DNA from: Sodiomyces alkalinus F11
Taxonomy: Eukaryota; Ascomycota; Sordariomycetes; Glomerellales; Plectosphaerellaceae
Length of the DNA: 64,000 nt
Reading direction: 5' to 3'
NCBI RefSeq assembly: GCF_003711515.1
Contig: NW_021167097.1
Location: 1-64,000, forward strand
Part shown: piece by piece, positions 46,369 through 56,629 of the stretch
Numbering within the stretch: the first letter of the stretch is position 1
Layout of the letters: every line of letters begins with the position of its first letter
Notes under the pieces: model-generated
What the model was told of the DNA's origin: nothing
Database searches by the model: none
Seen by the model: the letters and a program-made list of their open reading frames with translations, nothing else
Made by a program: the position numbers and the translations under genes

Positions 46369-48800
46369 ATGGCAGTCCCTCATCCCCTGGCCCCCCTCTC
46401 CAAGGCCGAGTTTGAGAGAGCACGCGACACCGTCGTCAAGCTATACGGCCCCGACTCCAGCCTCTTTTTTCGTTCTATCTACCTTCACGAACCTCCTAGA
46501 GCCGACCTCGTCTCGTTTCTTCAGGCCGAACATGACGGCACGCTTACCGACAGCACGCCCCGGCCTCTTCGCCTGGCCGTGGCCCATTACGACGTCATTC
46601 ACACCGCTACGAAGCACCTTGAATACGCTCAGTCCGTCGTCGACCTGAACCTCTCGTGGGAAATAGAGAGACGGGTTGCGGGTCCTCGTGACCAGGCTGG
46701 CTATCCCCCGTACGATATGCCCTATGTGCCCTATGTGCCCTCTGTGCCCCATTCCACCATTATCGTGCTCGTGCCTTCCACAGCTGCAGCCTGCCTCGTC
46801 GTGTAAGACTCACAAAATGCTAGGTTCGAGTTTGCCATCTTCTATGATGCCTGCGTCAAGTCCAGCCTTTTCAAGGAAGCCATGGCCGAGTTTGTCCTCC
46901 CAGAACACTTCACCGTCACCATTGACCCCTGGCCCTATGGAGGGCTTGACCCGGACGACGACCGTCCCCGTCTCCTGCAAGGCCTAGTCTACGCTCGTGA
47001 TGGCTCGAATAACAATCCCGATTCAAATCACTACGGCTTTCCCATCCCCATCATCCCCGTCATGGATGTAGCCACGAAGGAAATCATTCGAGTCGACCGT
47101 TTGGCCACCGGCGGAGCAGCCCAAGACGGCTTGGAGCCAGCACCTCGAGAGTCAGATGCCAAACCAAAACCTCTGTTCCTCAACTCCCGACCCTCCGAAT
47201 ACGTCCCCGAGCTCTTGGATCGCCCACTTCGCACCGATATGAAGCCCATCAACATCACCCAGCCCGAAGGCACATCCTTCACCGTCCACCCGGACAACCT
47301 GGTAGAGTGGCAAAAGTGGCGTTTCCGCCTCGGCTTCACCCCGCGTGAAGGCGCCGTCCTCCACGACCTCTGCTACGACAACCGCCCCATCCTCCTGCGC
47401 GTCAGCTACAGCGAACTCACCGTCCCCTACGGCGACCCCCGCCCCCCGTTCCAGCGGAAGCAGGCCTTCGACCTCGGCGACGGCGGCTTCGGCCGCGCCG
47501 CTAACAACCTGGAGCTCGGCTGCGACTGCCTCGGCGCCATCCACTACTTCGACGCCTACCTGACCGACCCCCGGGGGAACCCGACGCTCGCCAAATCGGT
47601 GGTGTGCCTGCACGAGCAGGACAACGGCATCGGGTGGAAGCACACCAACTTCCGCACCGACCGCGCGGTCGTCACCCGCCTGCGCGAGCTGGTCGTCCAG
47701 TGCGTCGTCACCCTCGCCAACTACGAGTACATCTTCGCCTACAAGCTCGACGTCGCCGGCGGGATCACCCTCGAGACCCGCGCCACGGGGATTGTGAGCG
47801 TCGTCGCCATCGACGAGGGGAAGCGGTCGCCCTACGGCAACGTCGTCGCCCCGGGCGTCCTGGCGCAGAACCACCAGCACATCTTCGCCGTGCGGATCGA
47901 CCCCGCCGTCGACTCGTATGCCGCGGGAGACAGCCGCGTCGCTGTCGAGGAGAGCGTCCCGGTCGCGGCGGACCCGGAGACGAACCCGTATGGGAACTAC
48001 TACGAGGTCAGGAAGCGCACGGTCGAGAAGGCGTGCTGGCTCGACGCCGAGCCCATGCTCAACCGTCTTGTCCGGTTGGAGAACGCGCGCAAGAAGAACG
48101 AGGTTTCGGGACGGCCCGTGGGATACAAGCTGACCCCGCCGCCGACGCAGCTTCTGCTGGCCGATCGGAACGGACTGCAGGGGCGTCGGGCCAAGTTTGC
48201 GCACCATCATGTCTGGGTCACGGGCCATCGGGACGGCGAGCTCTGGGCCGCCGGCGAGTTTACCAACCAGAGCACTGAGGAGAAGGGGGGTGTGTACGAT
48301 ATGGTGCAGCGGGGCGACTGGTTCGTCGACGACGAGGAAGGGGAGCAGCGGGTCAACAAAGACGACGAAGACGAAGACGGCGGAAAGAATGCTGAGGAGC
48401 AGGGCAGACTGAGCAGTCCTATCCTGTGGAGCGTCTTCGGACTCACACACAACCCGCGTGTTGAGGACTGGCCTGTGATGTGAGTACAAGAATCCGAAAA
48501 CGAAAAAGAAAAAAAAAAAAAAGAAACCGTGTACTAACGCAGGAGGGTAGGCCTGTGGAGGTCCACCATGTCAACATCCGGCCTGCCGACTTCTTCACGT
48601 CAAACCCGGCACTCGATGTCCCCAGCTTCAAGAACAAAGCATCCGTCATCGTGCCTTGCTGTGGAGGACGGCAAGATCTCAAGGCGGCGAACGCGAACTC
48701 GGAGGCCGAGGAGGGAACGGTTCAGAGGGATGCTGCGGCGCATATGCAGGGGCCTGGGCCTGATCTGGCAGCGGGAGATGTGGGAGCACATGTTAAATGA
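46369..48800 (+). CDS. Copper amine oxidase (topaquinone-dependent)
   Basis: Exons 46369-46709, 46824-48479 and 48551-48800, introns of 114 and 71 nt (donors GTACGA and GTGAGT, both acceptors TAG), give 748 residues. The enzyme oxidises primary amines to aldehyde, ammonia and peroxide; fungal members serve nitrogen use, often in peroxisomes. Visible active-site features: catalytic base D330 in RKQAFDLGD, the topaquinone tyrosine Y414 in TLANYEY, copper ligands H464 and H466 in NHQHIF and H656 in FGLTHNPR. The D-to-Y distance of 84 residues equals that of characterised enzymes. EDWPVMPVEVHHVNIRP crosses the last intron and decides the acceptor at 48550. An acidic insertion (residues about 617-640) is unusual. 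No C-terminal SKL-type signal is seen. Confidence 0.93.
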
Positions 48801-50132
48801 GAAACGGTGAGGATATTCCGACTAAAAGTGCAGGTACTAGGCTAACACTTAGTCTGCAGAGTCAGCTGATAGTAATATAATCCTCATGGGCGGCATGGCC
48901 TCTTCGTTGTGGCATGGTGTTGATGAGAGCTCCGAATATCTTCATCCCCAAACAAGCCACAGGGACTACCTCCCTTAAGATAACACCATCATATGACCAC
49001 TCAAAGATAAGCCAAACACAGTGACTCACAGACTCCCGGAGAGATTGCAACGAATAGATCAGATCCCTTCCTTCTCGTCCTTCAAGTCACCTCCGCCGTC
49101 GCTCTTGGGTCGCCTCCGCCCTTCCCGTGTCTTGGGATAAGTGCCCGTCGGACTGCGAGGTGCGTCTCGAGACGGATTCCGTGACCTGGGCCTCCGGATA
49201 TGACGCCGACCCCGTTCTCATCGTCGGGGCGTGGAGTAACTTTGGGCAGTGCGGGAGCTGCCCCGGCCGGGCTGGGCTCGGAGTGCGGCATGGGCTACAG
49301 TCGGGTCGAGAGCTGGGTGGCATCACGAAAGATTCTGGTCCAGACATTGGGTCATATTCTCGTGATATGCGGATTTCCTTTGCAGGCCACGGCCCACGAG
49401 CCAGGAAGCCTTCGAAAAGCATGGATTGAGGATGGAGGACCCATCTGATTAAGGACCAAGGTAGTCAAAGCCAAGCGAGCACACGAGCACCAAGCCTTTC
49501 TGGCGCCTTTCACTTGCAGCTTCGAAGAGAATTACGTACGAAGTTAGTAGCTGGTCAGACTACAGGGGTGGGACTTCTTCTCTGGCTATGCCCAGGGCTG
49601 AGACTTCCCTTTTCTCGGTATATTCAAGGTCTCTCTACCAGCGGGCAGTTGTACTTCGGCAGAATCGAACAAGTCCTTTCCTGGTGTTTTATTAAGGGCT
49701 TTACTAAGGTAGGGAGACAGTTACCAGGTAAGGTACGGACCGTACGGTAGCTAGGTGGGTACCTTAGGGCGTCCTTCCGCAAGATGCAAGGTCGACCTCA
49801 TAGTCGGCGTGTACGTTATAGTACCGTCAGTACGCATGGCTGCGCATGACACTGATATGTAGCACCTTGAAGGGCTGACGAGGAATAAACCCCGATTCGT
49901 GGGGTGTGGCAGGCAACAGGCGGTAGTCGCTTCCTTACCTGGTATACCGTACCTTATTCATTGTGCGTCATGTACAACTTTCTTTCCCTCGATGATATGG
50001 CGGGCCCCTGAGGGTGCCTTTATTGATTATTCCATAGCAGTTCAACCGTCGATCGCTCTTTCCACTTCTACCTTATGGTGCTTTTCTCCGTGAATACAAG
50101 ACGCCGTGTTCCCCGTACTGCTAAGGTATAAT
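48801..50132. other. Intergenic region
   Basis: 1.3 kb without a convincing gene. Overlapping open frames on both strands at 49082-49448 lack domains, conserved pattern and introns. TACCTTAC/GGTACC-type short palindromic words occur around 49700-49760, common in such genomes. Confidence 0.5.
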
Positions 50133-50813
50133 ATGACGGGGATTTTTGTTTCTCTTATCCATCTTTTGTCTTATCCATATCTTATATCTTGGATGTTTCT
50201 TGTCTTTCGCGATGTTGTCCACCATGACAAGCATCACAAGAACGACTACAATAACAATCACAGTAACAACACCAACAGCAACACAGTCAACAACTACAGT
50301 AGGAGCCGAAACAACAACAATAACAGAAGCCGGAATATTTACAACAGCAACACCACCAATAACACTAGCAACACCGATAACACAAACAGCGCCAACAGGA
50401 CCAACACGACCTACAGCAGTGACAGGACCAACGGCACCAACAGCACCAACATCACCAGCAGCACCAGCAGCACCAGCAGCACCAGCAGCACCAGCAGCAC
50501 CAGCAGCACCAGCAGCACCAGCAGCACCATGAGCATCACAGATTGGATCACGGCAATTTCCTTATGTGTCGTGGCACTGGTTACGGTAAACATTGACAGT
50601 CATATATGCAAGACTCGCTCACGTTCTCCGCGCGCGGGGGAGCAGCCTGTGGACTCTGAAGTTGTCCAACAACTTAAACGGAAGCTCCAAGATGTTGAAC
50701 GGGAGGTCCAAGATCTTCAACAGAGGCTCAAAGATATTGAACGGAGAATCGAGCGGCTTGAGCGTTTGGCGATGTTTCCCGACGAGAGTCTCTCCGAGAC
50801 AGAATTCCTCTGA
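50133..50813 (+). CDS. Hypothetical low-complexity protein with membrane segments and C-terminal coiled coil
   Basis: The first ATG in frame is at 50133 (an open frame extends to 50106 without ATG), giving 226 residues. Residues about 3-27 are hydrophobic; about 30-140 are almost only Asn, Ser and Thr; a second hydrophobic stretch follows (DWITAISLCVVALVTVN); the C-terminus is a clear coiled coil (QQLKRKLQDVEREVQDLQQR and on, about 175-208). In another frame the repeat part reads Thr/Pro/Ala, so the frame upstream of the repeat is less certain than the coiled-coil part. No family recognised. Possibly a wall- or membrane-associated protein, possibly not expressed. Confidence 0.45.
   Translation: MTGIFVSLIHLLSYPYLISWMFLVFRDVVHHDKHHKNDYNNNHSNNTNSNTVNNYSRSRNNNNNRSRNIYNSNTTNNTSNTDNTNSANRTNTTYSSDRTNGTNSTNITSSTSSTSSTSSTSSTSSTSSTSSTMSITDWITAISLCVVALVTVNIDSHICKTRSRSPRAGEQPVDSEVVQQLKRKLQDVEREVQDLQQRLKDIERRIERLERLAMFPDESLSETEFL
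50453..50524 (+). repeat. 9-bp minisatellite, eight perfect units
   Basis: CACCAGCAG repeated eight times without a mismatch, with degenerate units before it. It encodes Ser-Ser-Thr in the called frame. A unit of nine keeps the frame when copy number changes. Confidence 0.95.
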
Positions 50814-51443
50814 TCAATAAACTCCGCAACACCTGCAGGCTACCACACCAATGTCACCCTCCCGTACACACACGAAAGCCTGTTCCGAGGTACGTCTCGA
50901 GCCTTGTTTGCCAGAGATCTGTAGACTGTTTTGAACCGCTCTTGTCTCGTCGGCATTACTGACTTTCTGCTACGGAGTAGTCAGTACTCAGTAGACCATC
51001 ACGATTCACTCCTTGGGCCTTGGCCGCCAGTTTCACCCAGCTCCGCAGGATCGCGTCACAGGTCTTGAGTACATCATGTCTTGTTGTCGGGGTGCGGGTT
51101 CATCTTGAGACCTCGGAAACAATTACGTGCCGAGTGGAGGACGAGTTGGCCCTTGGGAGCGATGGCGGGTAGAGCGCCGAGCGCAGTATAGTATCGTTAT
51201 GTCGTTTCTAGAGCGGGCAGTCCCTGTGTATACCAGTAATGGACAAATGGTAATTAATGAGCCTGAGAATGCGATCGCTGTGACGCGTGCTGGATGTAGC
51301 AGAACCCCTCGAATTCGGACCCTACTTGAAACAAAGATCTCTCGCTTCAGGTTGTTCCCCAGTTTCGATCCCCCCAAGACCATCACAAAATTCTGTATCC
51401 CAGATTGTGGTACGTTCTACGTTCTTCCTGAACAAGCGAACCA
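50814..51443. other. Intergenic region
   Basis: 630 bp between the low-complexity ORF and the 3' end of BNA6. A plus-strand frame at 51127-51477 overlaps the BNA6 end and shows no domain. Nothing else seen. Confidence 0.5.
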
Positions 51444-52419
51444 TCAGTGGTCGATTTTAAGAGAAAAGTCGACATGAGGGACGCCTTGATGGATAGAACT
51501 GGTGGAAAGGATGTCGATGTCTGATCCCGGTCAGCAGGAGGACATGGCGTCGACGGACAAGCGGAAAGCATGACAAATCGAAAATGTAAAACATACCTCG
51601 ACCAACATAGGAAGCCGCATTCTCGATATTCAACCCCCCCGAGACCTCGAGCAGGAAATGCCTCTTCCCCGCCCACCGCTCCTTCAAACGCCTAGCGGCC
51701 ACCTGCACCCCCTCGGGCGTAAAGTTATCCAGCATGACGACATCCGCGCCCGCCGCAATGGCCTCGTCGGCCTCCTCCTCGCTCTGCACCTCGACCTCGA
51801 TCTTGAGCGCGAACCCCGCGGCGCGGCGCGCAGAACGCACCGCCTCGGTGATGCTCCCGCGGCTCCAGACGTGGTTGTCCTTCAGCATGACCATGGCGCT
51901 GAGGTCCACGCGGTGCGAGTCGGCGCCGCCGACCAGCATGGCGTACTTCTCCACGAGGCGGAACCCGGGCGTCGTCTTGCGCGTGCCGGCCACGATGCCG
52001 TCGTACCCGGCGGCGCGGAGGGCGGAGACGAGCCGCCGCGTCGAGGTCGCGATGCCGGCGCACCGGGAGAGGGTGTTGAGGGCGACGCGCTCGCCGAGGA
52101 GGAGGTTGCGCGTCGGGCCCTCGACGGTGGCGACGCGGATCTTGTTGGTCGGGTCGGAGGAAGGGTCGAGCGGGGTGCCTTCGTCGATGTGCCAGGTTAC
52201 CGTGCAGCTGCATTGGCGGAAGACTTCGTCGAAAAAGGGCCGGCCGGCGAGGATGCCGGGACTCTTGGCGTAGAGGGTCGCGGTGCGCGGGGCGGCGCCG
52301 ACGACGTAGCCTCCGTAGTCGAACGAGGGGGTGTCTTCGGCTAGCCAGGAGGTGACCTGGGTTGTCCAGCTCGGGGGGAGGAGGTGGCCGAAGGATTCCT
52401 GGGGAGTTGATTCGGACAT
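51444..52419 (-). CDS. BNA6: Quinolinate phosphoribosyltransferase (nicotinate-nucleotide pyrophosphorylase)
   Basis: Coding segments 52419-51597 and 51520-51444, intron 51596-51521 (76 nt, GTATGT...CAG), give 299 residues, normal for the family. The enzyme converts quinolinate and PRPP to nicotinate mononucleotide, CO2 and pyrophosphate in de novo NAD synthesis. Signatures: RKTTPG (147-152), [16 protein letters not shown] (168-183), MLDNF (229-233), EVSGG (258-262), and [18 protein letters not shown] at the end, which lies in exon 2. The start is the Met in MSESTP; an upstream in-frame extension to 52647 has no conserved content. Divergent from the EVE-domain gene. Confidence 0.95.
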
Positions 52420-52889
52420 TGTGTGCTGATCTATTGGGTACTCGTGATATCGAATCAATGGTGTTTGGAAAGGGAGGGGGGAAGGAGGTCGTTTGATGGC
52501 TTGAAGTTGAAGAGTGGGAGGTTTCGGCATCGATGGCTGCCCCCACCATCCACCCGAACCCGGGGGGAGCCGAGATCGGCTTAAGGTTCCTCTGATGGCG
52601 GGGCCTTGACAGCGCTGGTGGGGTAATTTTGACAGCTGGCAAAGCAAGAGTTGGAGATGATGCCAGCCGTTTGCCGCAGATACTTATGAGGTACTTTTAT
52701 TGAGTCCCACTGCCTCCACCTTTATGCCAGAAGAAAAGGAATACCTTGTACCTAGTTAGTAGTCGTCCCACGCCACGAGTCACGTCTCCAGCATCGTCTC
52801 ATCGAGGCGCGTCTCAAATATCTTCGTTCTCAACTTCTCGCTTCCACCACGAATACAATCCCACACCACACTCGTCAAGACTCCCCAAA
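52420..52889. promoter_or_regulatory. Bidirectional promoter region BNA6 / EVE-domain gene
   Basis: 470 bp between two divergent start codons. No specific operator is claimed. The plus-strand frame upstream of 52890 is open but composition and content look like 5' UTR. Confidence 0.6.
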
Positions 52890-53828
52890 ATGCCCCCGGC
52901 TACCCGGGCTTCCCGGAAGAAGGCCTCCGAAACAGAGAAAGACAAACCAGGCCAACCATATCCCCAGACCACATCGGTCAGAAAGGCAGCCAAAACCAAT
53001 GGCTCGAAGAAGTCGGCTGCTGCCGATAAACCCAGCCAGAAGAAAGACGACAGCCCTCCCGCCAAACGAGACGTTTCTGCGGAGGATGGCCCTGGTGAGA
53101 CTTCATACTGGCTAATGAAGTCAGAACCAGAATCGCGGTTCGAGAACGGGCAAGACATCAAGTTCTCCATTGATGATTTGGCTGCCAGGACTGCCCCTGA
53201 GGGCTGGGATGGTAAGCGCATTCTTTTTCTTTCTCATTTCTGTCCTTTGCCCTAGCATTTCCCATTCTCCATTTTCTCTACATTCGTATATACTGACAAA
53301 GCAAGCTAGGCATCCGTAATTATGCCGCTAGAAACAATCTTCGTGCCATGAAGAAGGGAGACAAGGCCTTCTTTTACCACTCCAACTGCAAACCCCCCGG
53401 CATCGTCGGAATCATGTCCATTATCCAGGAACACTCGCCGGACTGTACGTCCCCTTCACCCAAGACCCCCTGATGCGAACGAACCCCTGCGGGCTGCGGG
53501 CTAACCCATGCAAATGTCAGGGGACGCCTTGAACCAAAAGTCGGCTTACTACGACGGGACGGCCCCGGAGGACGGCAGCAAGTGGAGCCTCGTGCACGTC
53601 AAGATCGAGCACAAATTCCCCCAGATGCTGCCGCTCCACTTGCTGCGTGACCTCCAAAAGGGCCCGCTGCAGGACATGCAGCTGCTCCGCCAATCCCGGC
53701 TCAGCGTCAGCAAGGTCACCGAAGCCGAGTGGGAGGCCATTGTAGAGACGGCCAGGAACATGGTGGATGAGAAGGACTGGGTTCGGAGTATTGAGGAGAC
53801 GAAGAAGTCTCCCAATTATAACGTCTAA
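52890..53828 (+). CDS. EVE-domain protein (THYN1-like)
   Basis: Exons 52890-53211, 53310-53444 and 53521-53828, with introns of 98 and 76 nt, give 254 residues. Residues 1-70 are a basic, Lys/Ser/Pro-rich disordered tail likely carrying nuclear localisation. The EVE domain begins with SYWLMKSEPE (72-81), and continues through WDGIRNYAARNNLRAM (106-121), GDKAFFYHSNC (124-134) and GIVGIM (138-143). The EVE fold belongs with YTH and PUA-like domains, and family members are thought to bind modified bases in nucleic acid. The role in fungi is not established. The start was chosen at 52890 because of its CAAAATG context; an upstream in-frame ATG exists at 52746. Confidence 0.9.
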
Positions 53829-53935
53829 ACAAGCAGAAAACACGGTGAACCGAATTCCGACCTAGTCCCAATCAGAGGTGGCAGCTTCGACAGGTCTTAT
53901 ACTCGACGACCAAGCCAGCCCCGAATCAGGTTCCC

Positions 53936-54391
53936 CTAGCCCAGCGCACCAGTCTCGCGGGGCGGTATCGCAGGTGCGGTCTGGTCGTGGCAGGGCGCAT
54001 AAGGATCCGGACACTGCCAAACGTAACGCATGTTTTGATATCTCTGTATCACTAGATCGGTCATCCCGGTGATGACGAGGGTATTTCCGATGACGGTCTG
54101 CTGGCCGTGCTGCTCGGTCCATCCGTACGTCGGGCGCCCGTCTAGCTCCCGGGCGTGCTCCTCCGCGATGACCCCGACGCACGCGTCCGATATGCCGACC
54201 ACCACGACGAAGTTTTGGTCGGGGAAGACCTGCTGCTGAGTGTTTGGGTCGAGCCAAGGTAGACAATAACCGGCTTGCTCCCACCAGCAGGGTATGAGCC
54301 TTATATAGCCCCCTTGATATTCGGGTCTAGGAGCAGGTGGGGGGCAGGCGAGCGTCATGCCGATGAGGGATGCAGCGAGAGCGAACTTCAT
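53936..54391 (-). CDS. Small secreted cysteine-containing protein, paralog 1
   Basis: 151 residues with a signal peptide ending in ...GMTLA-C at about residue 16. The mature part shares with the other two paralogs Cys at about 16, 35 (CW), 43 and 70, and the strongest block EEHARELDGRPTYGW followed by EQHG and VIGNTLVIT. Two further Cys near the C-terminus (CPDPYAPC) are shared with paralog 3. The 3' end lies 107 bp from the convergent EVE-domain gene. No known domain is recognised. Secreted, small and lineage-specific in appearance, hence effector-like; no activity is claimed. Confidence 0.8.
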   Translation of the reverse strand: MKFALAASLIGMTLACPPPAPRPEYQGGYIRLIPCWWEQAGYCLPWLDPNTQQQVFPDQNFVVVVGISDACVGVIAEEHARELDGRPTYGWTEQHGQQTVIGNTLVITGMTDLVIQRYQNMRYVWQCPDPYAPCHDQTAPAIPPRETGALG

Positions 54392-55215
54392 GGTGAAATT
54401 TGGTTGAAGTTGAGATGATAGACGGCGGTTTCGTATGGGGGAGTCGGAGGACGAAAGGCTTCTTGAAGGTTCTGGTTGGTCAGGGCAAGAGGAGGTTGAG
54501 GAAGTCTGGAACTTGCAGATCAGAACCTGACCCGGGAACGATGTCGATACATATAGTTGAGTCGTTGACTCTTTGGCCCAGCCGCCTGCCGCCTGCCGGT
54601 CTGTACGCTGGACCTTGGCCTTGCGATTTCCTTATCACACCTATAGCAAGCACGCAAGACCGCCATCTCGTGATCTCTCAAGCAACGAAATAGGAGACGG
54701 CCTCCCTAACTCCGAATAGCGGGGTAGACCGTAGCATCGATGAACTGGGTCTGTCTTTCTGTCTTCCCTTGGCTTCCCCTCATTTTTTACTAAGGATAAA
54801 AGCTGGAGGGTGTTGAACTCACCGGTGTCCCCGGGGGCTCTACATATGGCACATACCGCCGTCCCGTAAGCTCGGGCAAACGACCGACCCCACGTAGGCG
54901 TTTGACGCCCGCGGCTCTAAGCCTCTCGCTGGGCGTCCTTTACTCTTCTTAGAGATATCCCGACATCAAATAATGCCACTGCTACTGCTACAATATTGAA
55001 GTCATGGACGTAGAAGGTAGTGTTCATGTGGAATTGATTAATCTTCTAAGCGGGAGATTCTCAAAGCAAAACACTGCTCTCCCTCGACTTCCCCAGAGGA
55101 GGTGGCGTGGTCGTCCCAGCCACTACTCAATAAACAATATTCCCTATAACAAGGCCAACGATAGCAGAGGTCAGACCCGGCAGGGGCACACCGTTAGCCC
55201 TGTTACCAGGGCAGG
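54392..55215. promoter_or_regulatory. Upstream region of paralog 1 with duplicated blocks
   Basis: Holds three sequence blocks also found upstream of paralogs 2 and 3: a TATA-associated block at 54525-54556 (GATGTCGATACATATA), a block at 54673-54716 (ATCTCTCAAGCAACGAAAT), and a block at 54771-54810 (TTCCCCTCATTTTTTACT, AAAGCTGGAGG). Further right, AGTGTTCATGT-GAATT (about 55018) recurs near 55996. No ORF is called. Confidence 0.7.
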
Positions 55216-55578
55216 TTACAGGTACACCAATGCCTGATAGAACGGCATGTTCGCTTCGGTGATCACGAGGGTGTTCCCAACAACATGAAGATTTCCGTGC
55301 TGCTGGGTCCAGCCGTAAGTTAGGCGCCCATCTTGCTCGCGGGCGTGCTCCTCCGCGATAGTGGCGATGCAAGTCTCCGACAAGGGGACCACGACGACAA
55401 CGTTCTCGTCGGGGAGGAGTAGTTGCTGGGTACCCGCGCGGATGTAAGGTCTACACATTGTATCTTGGCCATGCCAGCAGGCCACCGGCGGGCGGAAGTT
55501 CCCATAGTAGTCTGGGTTGTACATAGGCGAACAGGCGAAGGCCGTGCTGGCGAGAGATGCGAAGAGAGCGAGCCGCAT
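55216..55578 (-). CDS. Small secreted cysteine-containing protein, paralog 2 (short)
   Basis: 120 residues with signal peptide ending ...STAFA-C. Shares CW, two further Cys and EEHAREQDGRLTYGW, HGN and VVGNTLVIT with its neighbours. It stops after LVYL, so it lacks the C-terminal extension with two Cys seen in paralogs 1 and 3. The bases after the stop still hold Cys codons in other frames, so a nonsense or frameshift truncation is likely. Confidence 0.8.
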   Translation of the reverse strand: MRLALFASLASTAFACSPMYNPDYYGNFRPPVACWHGQDTMCRPYIRAGTQQLLLPDENVVVVVPLSETCIATIAEEHAREQDGRLTYGWTQQHGNLHVVGNTLVITEANMPFYQALVYL

Positions 55579-56218
55579 TTTGATTTGGGGGAGGGGGGGT
55601 TGGTTTTGGGTTTGTTCTTTTTTTTTTTTTTTTTTCCTCTTTGAAGGGTATATCGGCAGCTCTTGTGAGGAGGCTGAGGATAAGGTTGCTTGAAGATCAA
55701 ATGCTAGTTGAACTGGGTAGGAGGATGTTGGGATCCGGGCATTATGACCTGAGCGGCAGCGATGTCGATACTTATATGCCTTATTGGATCCAGCCGTCTA
55801 TGCCCAGAGTCTTATCATTGATCCCACATCAGGCATACAAACCGCAAAGACATGCCGCGATCTCTCGAGCCAACGAAATGGGAAACGGGCGTTCCAAGTT
55901 CCGAATCGGGAGAGGGGTAGTAAGCACATGCAATGTCCGAAGAAGTGCATGATTTCCCCTCATTTTTACTCATTAACACAAAAGCTGGAGGAGCAGTGTT
56001 CATGTAGAATTCGGCTAATGTCCTGCAGGCAGACATGCTCGAAACTAAAGTCTGCTGGCTCTGCCTAAAGCCTTTGGCGTGCTCAGAAGAGGTGGACTGG
56101 ACGTCGGCGACGCGACAGACAATATACCCTACGAGTAAGCGAACCCAAGGCTGATCAGGGTCCTGCCAGCCAACCGCCAGTCTGGCAGGGAATATGAGAC
56201 CTTAAGGACTCTTGACTC
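55579..56218. promoter_or_regulatory. Upstream region of paralog 2 with duplicated blocks
   Basis: Blocks at 55745-55778 (TGACCTGAGCGGCAGC, GATGTCGATACTTATA), 55861-55906 (TCTCTCGAGCCAACGAAAT, TTCCAAGTTCCG) and 55951-55990 (GATTTCCCCTCATTTTTACT) match those of the other two genes. A pure T run of about 19 lies at 55618-55636, near the start codon. Confidence 0.75.
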
Positions 56219-56629
56219 TCACACCTTATCATTGCAGGGCGGCTCATAAGGCCATCCATAGCATGGCTTGTACATCAACCGCTGATACATCTCTACCTCC
56301 GCGTTAGTGATAACGAGGGTGTTGCCGACGAGAGTGAGGTTCCCGTGTTCTTCAAGCCAGCCGTACGTCAGGCGTCCATCTTCTTCGCGCGCTTTCTCCT
56401 CGATAATCATGTTGATACACCATTCGTGTAGGTTAGTTGCCACGATCACCCTCTCTTCGGGGAGGATCAGGTATCCCACGTCCTCGTTGAGTCGAGTTTC
56501 GCAGAGTATGTCCGTCATGAGCCAACAAGCTGCCATTGGGCGCATGCCCCCGTAGTAGTCCTCGTCAAAGATGGGCCGACAGGCGAATGCCGTGCTGATA
56601 AAAGCGGCGAAGAGAGCGAACTGCTTCAT
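56219..56629 (-). CDS. Small secreted cysteine-containing protein, paralog 3
   Basis: 136 residues with signal peptide ending ...STAFA-C. Same pattern as its neighbours: DYYGG, CW at about 35, Cys at 43 and 70, EEKAREEDGRLTYGW, EEHGN, LVGNTLVIT, and a C-terminal CYGWPYEPPC resembling CPDPYAPC of paralog 1. No known domain. Three head-to-tail copies with conserved promoters point to tandem duplication. Effector-like by architecture only. Confidence 0.8.
   Translation of the reverse strand: MKQFALFAAFISTAFACRPIFDEDYYGGMRPMAACWLMTDILCETRLNEDVGYLILPEERVIVATNLHEWCINMIIEEKAREEDGRLTYGWLEEHGNLTLVGNTLVITNAEVEMYQRLMYKPCYGWPYEPPCNDKV

Noticed and set aside
47152..48489. Long minus-strand 445-codon frame opposite the amine oxidase
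   Set aside because: Shadow frame caused by high GC at third positions of the real gene, which has full active-site motifs.
49087..49448. Overlapping open frames on both strands
   Set aside because: No signal peptide, domain or splice structure; equal openness on both strands suggests composition only.
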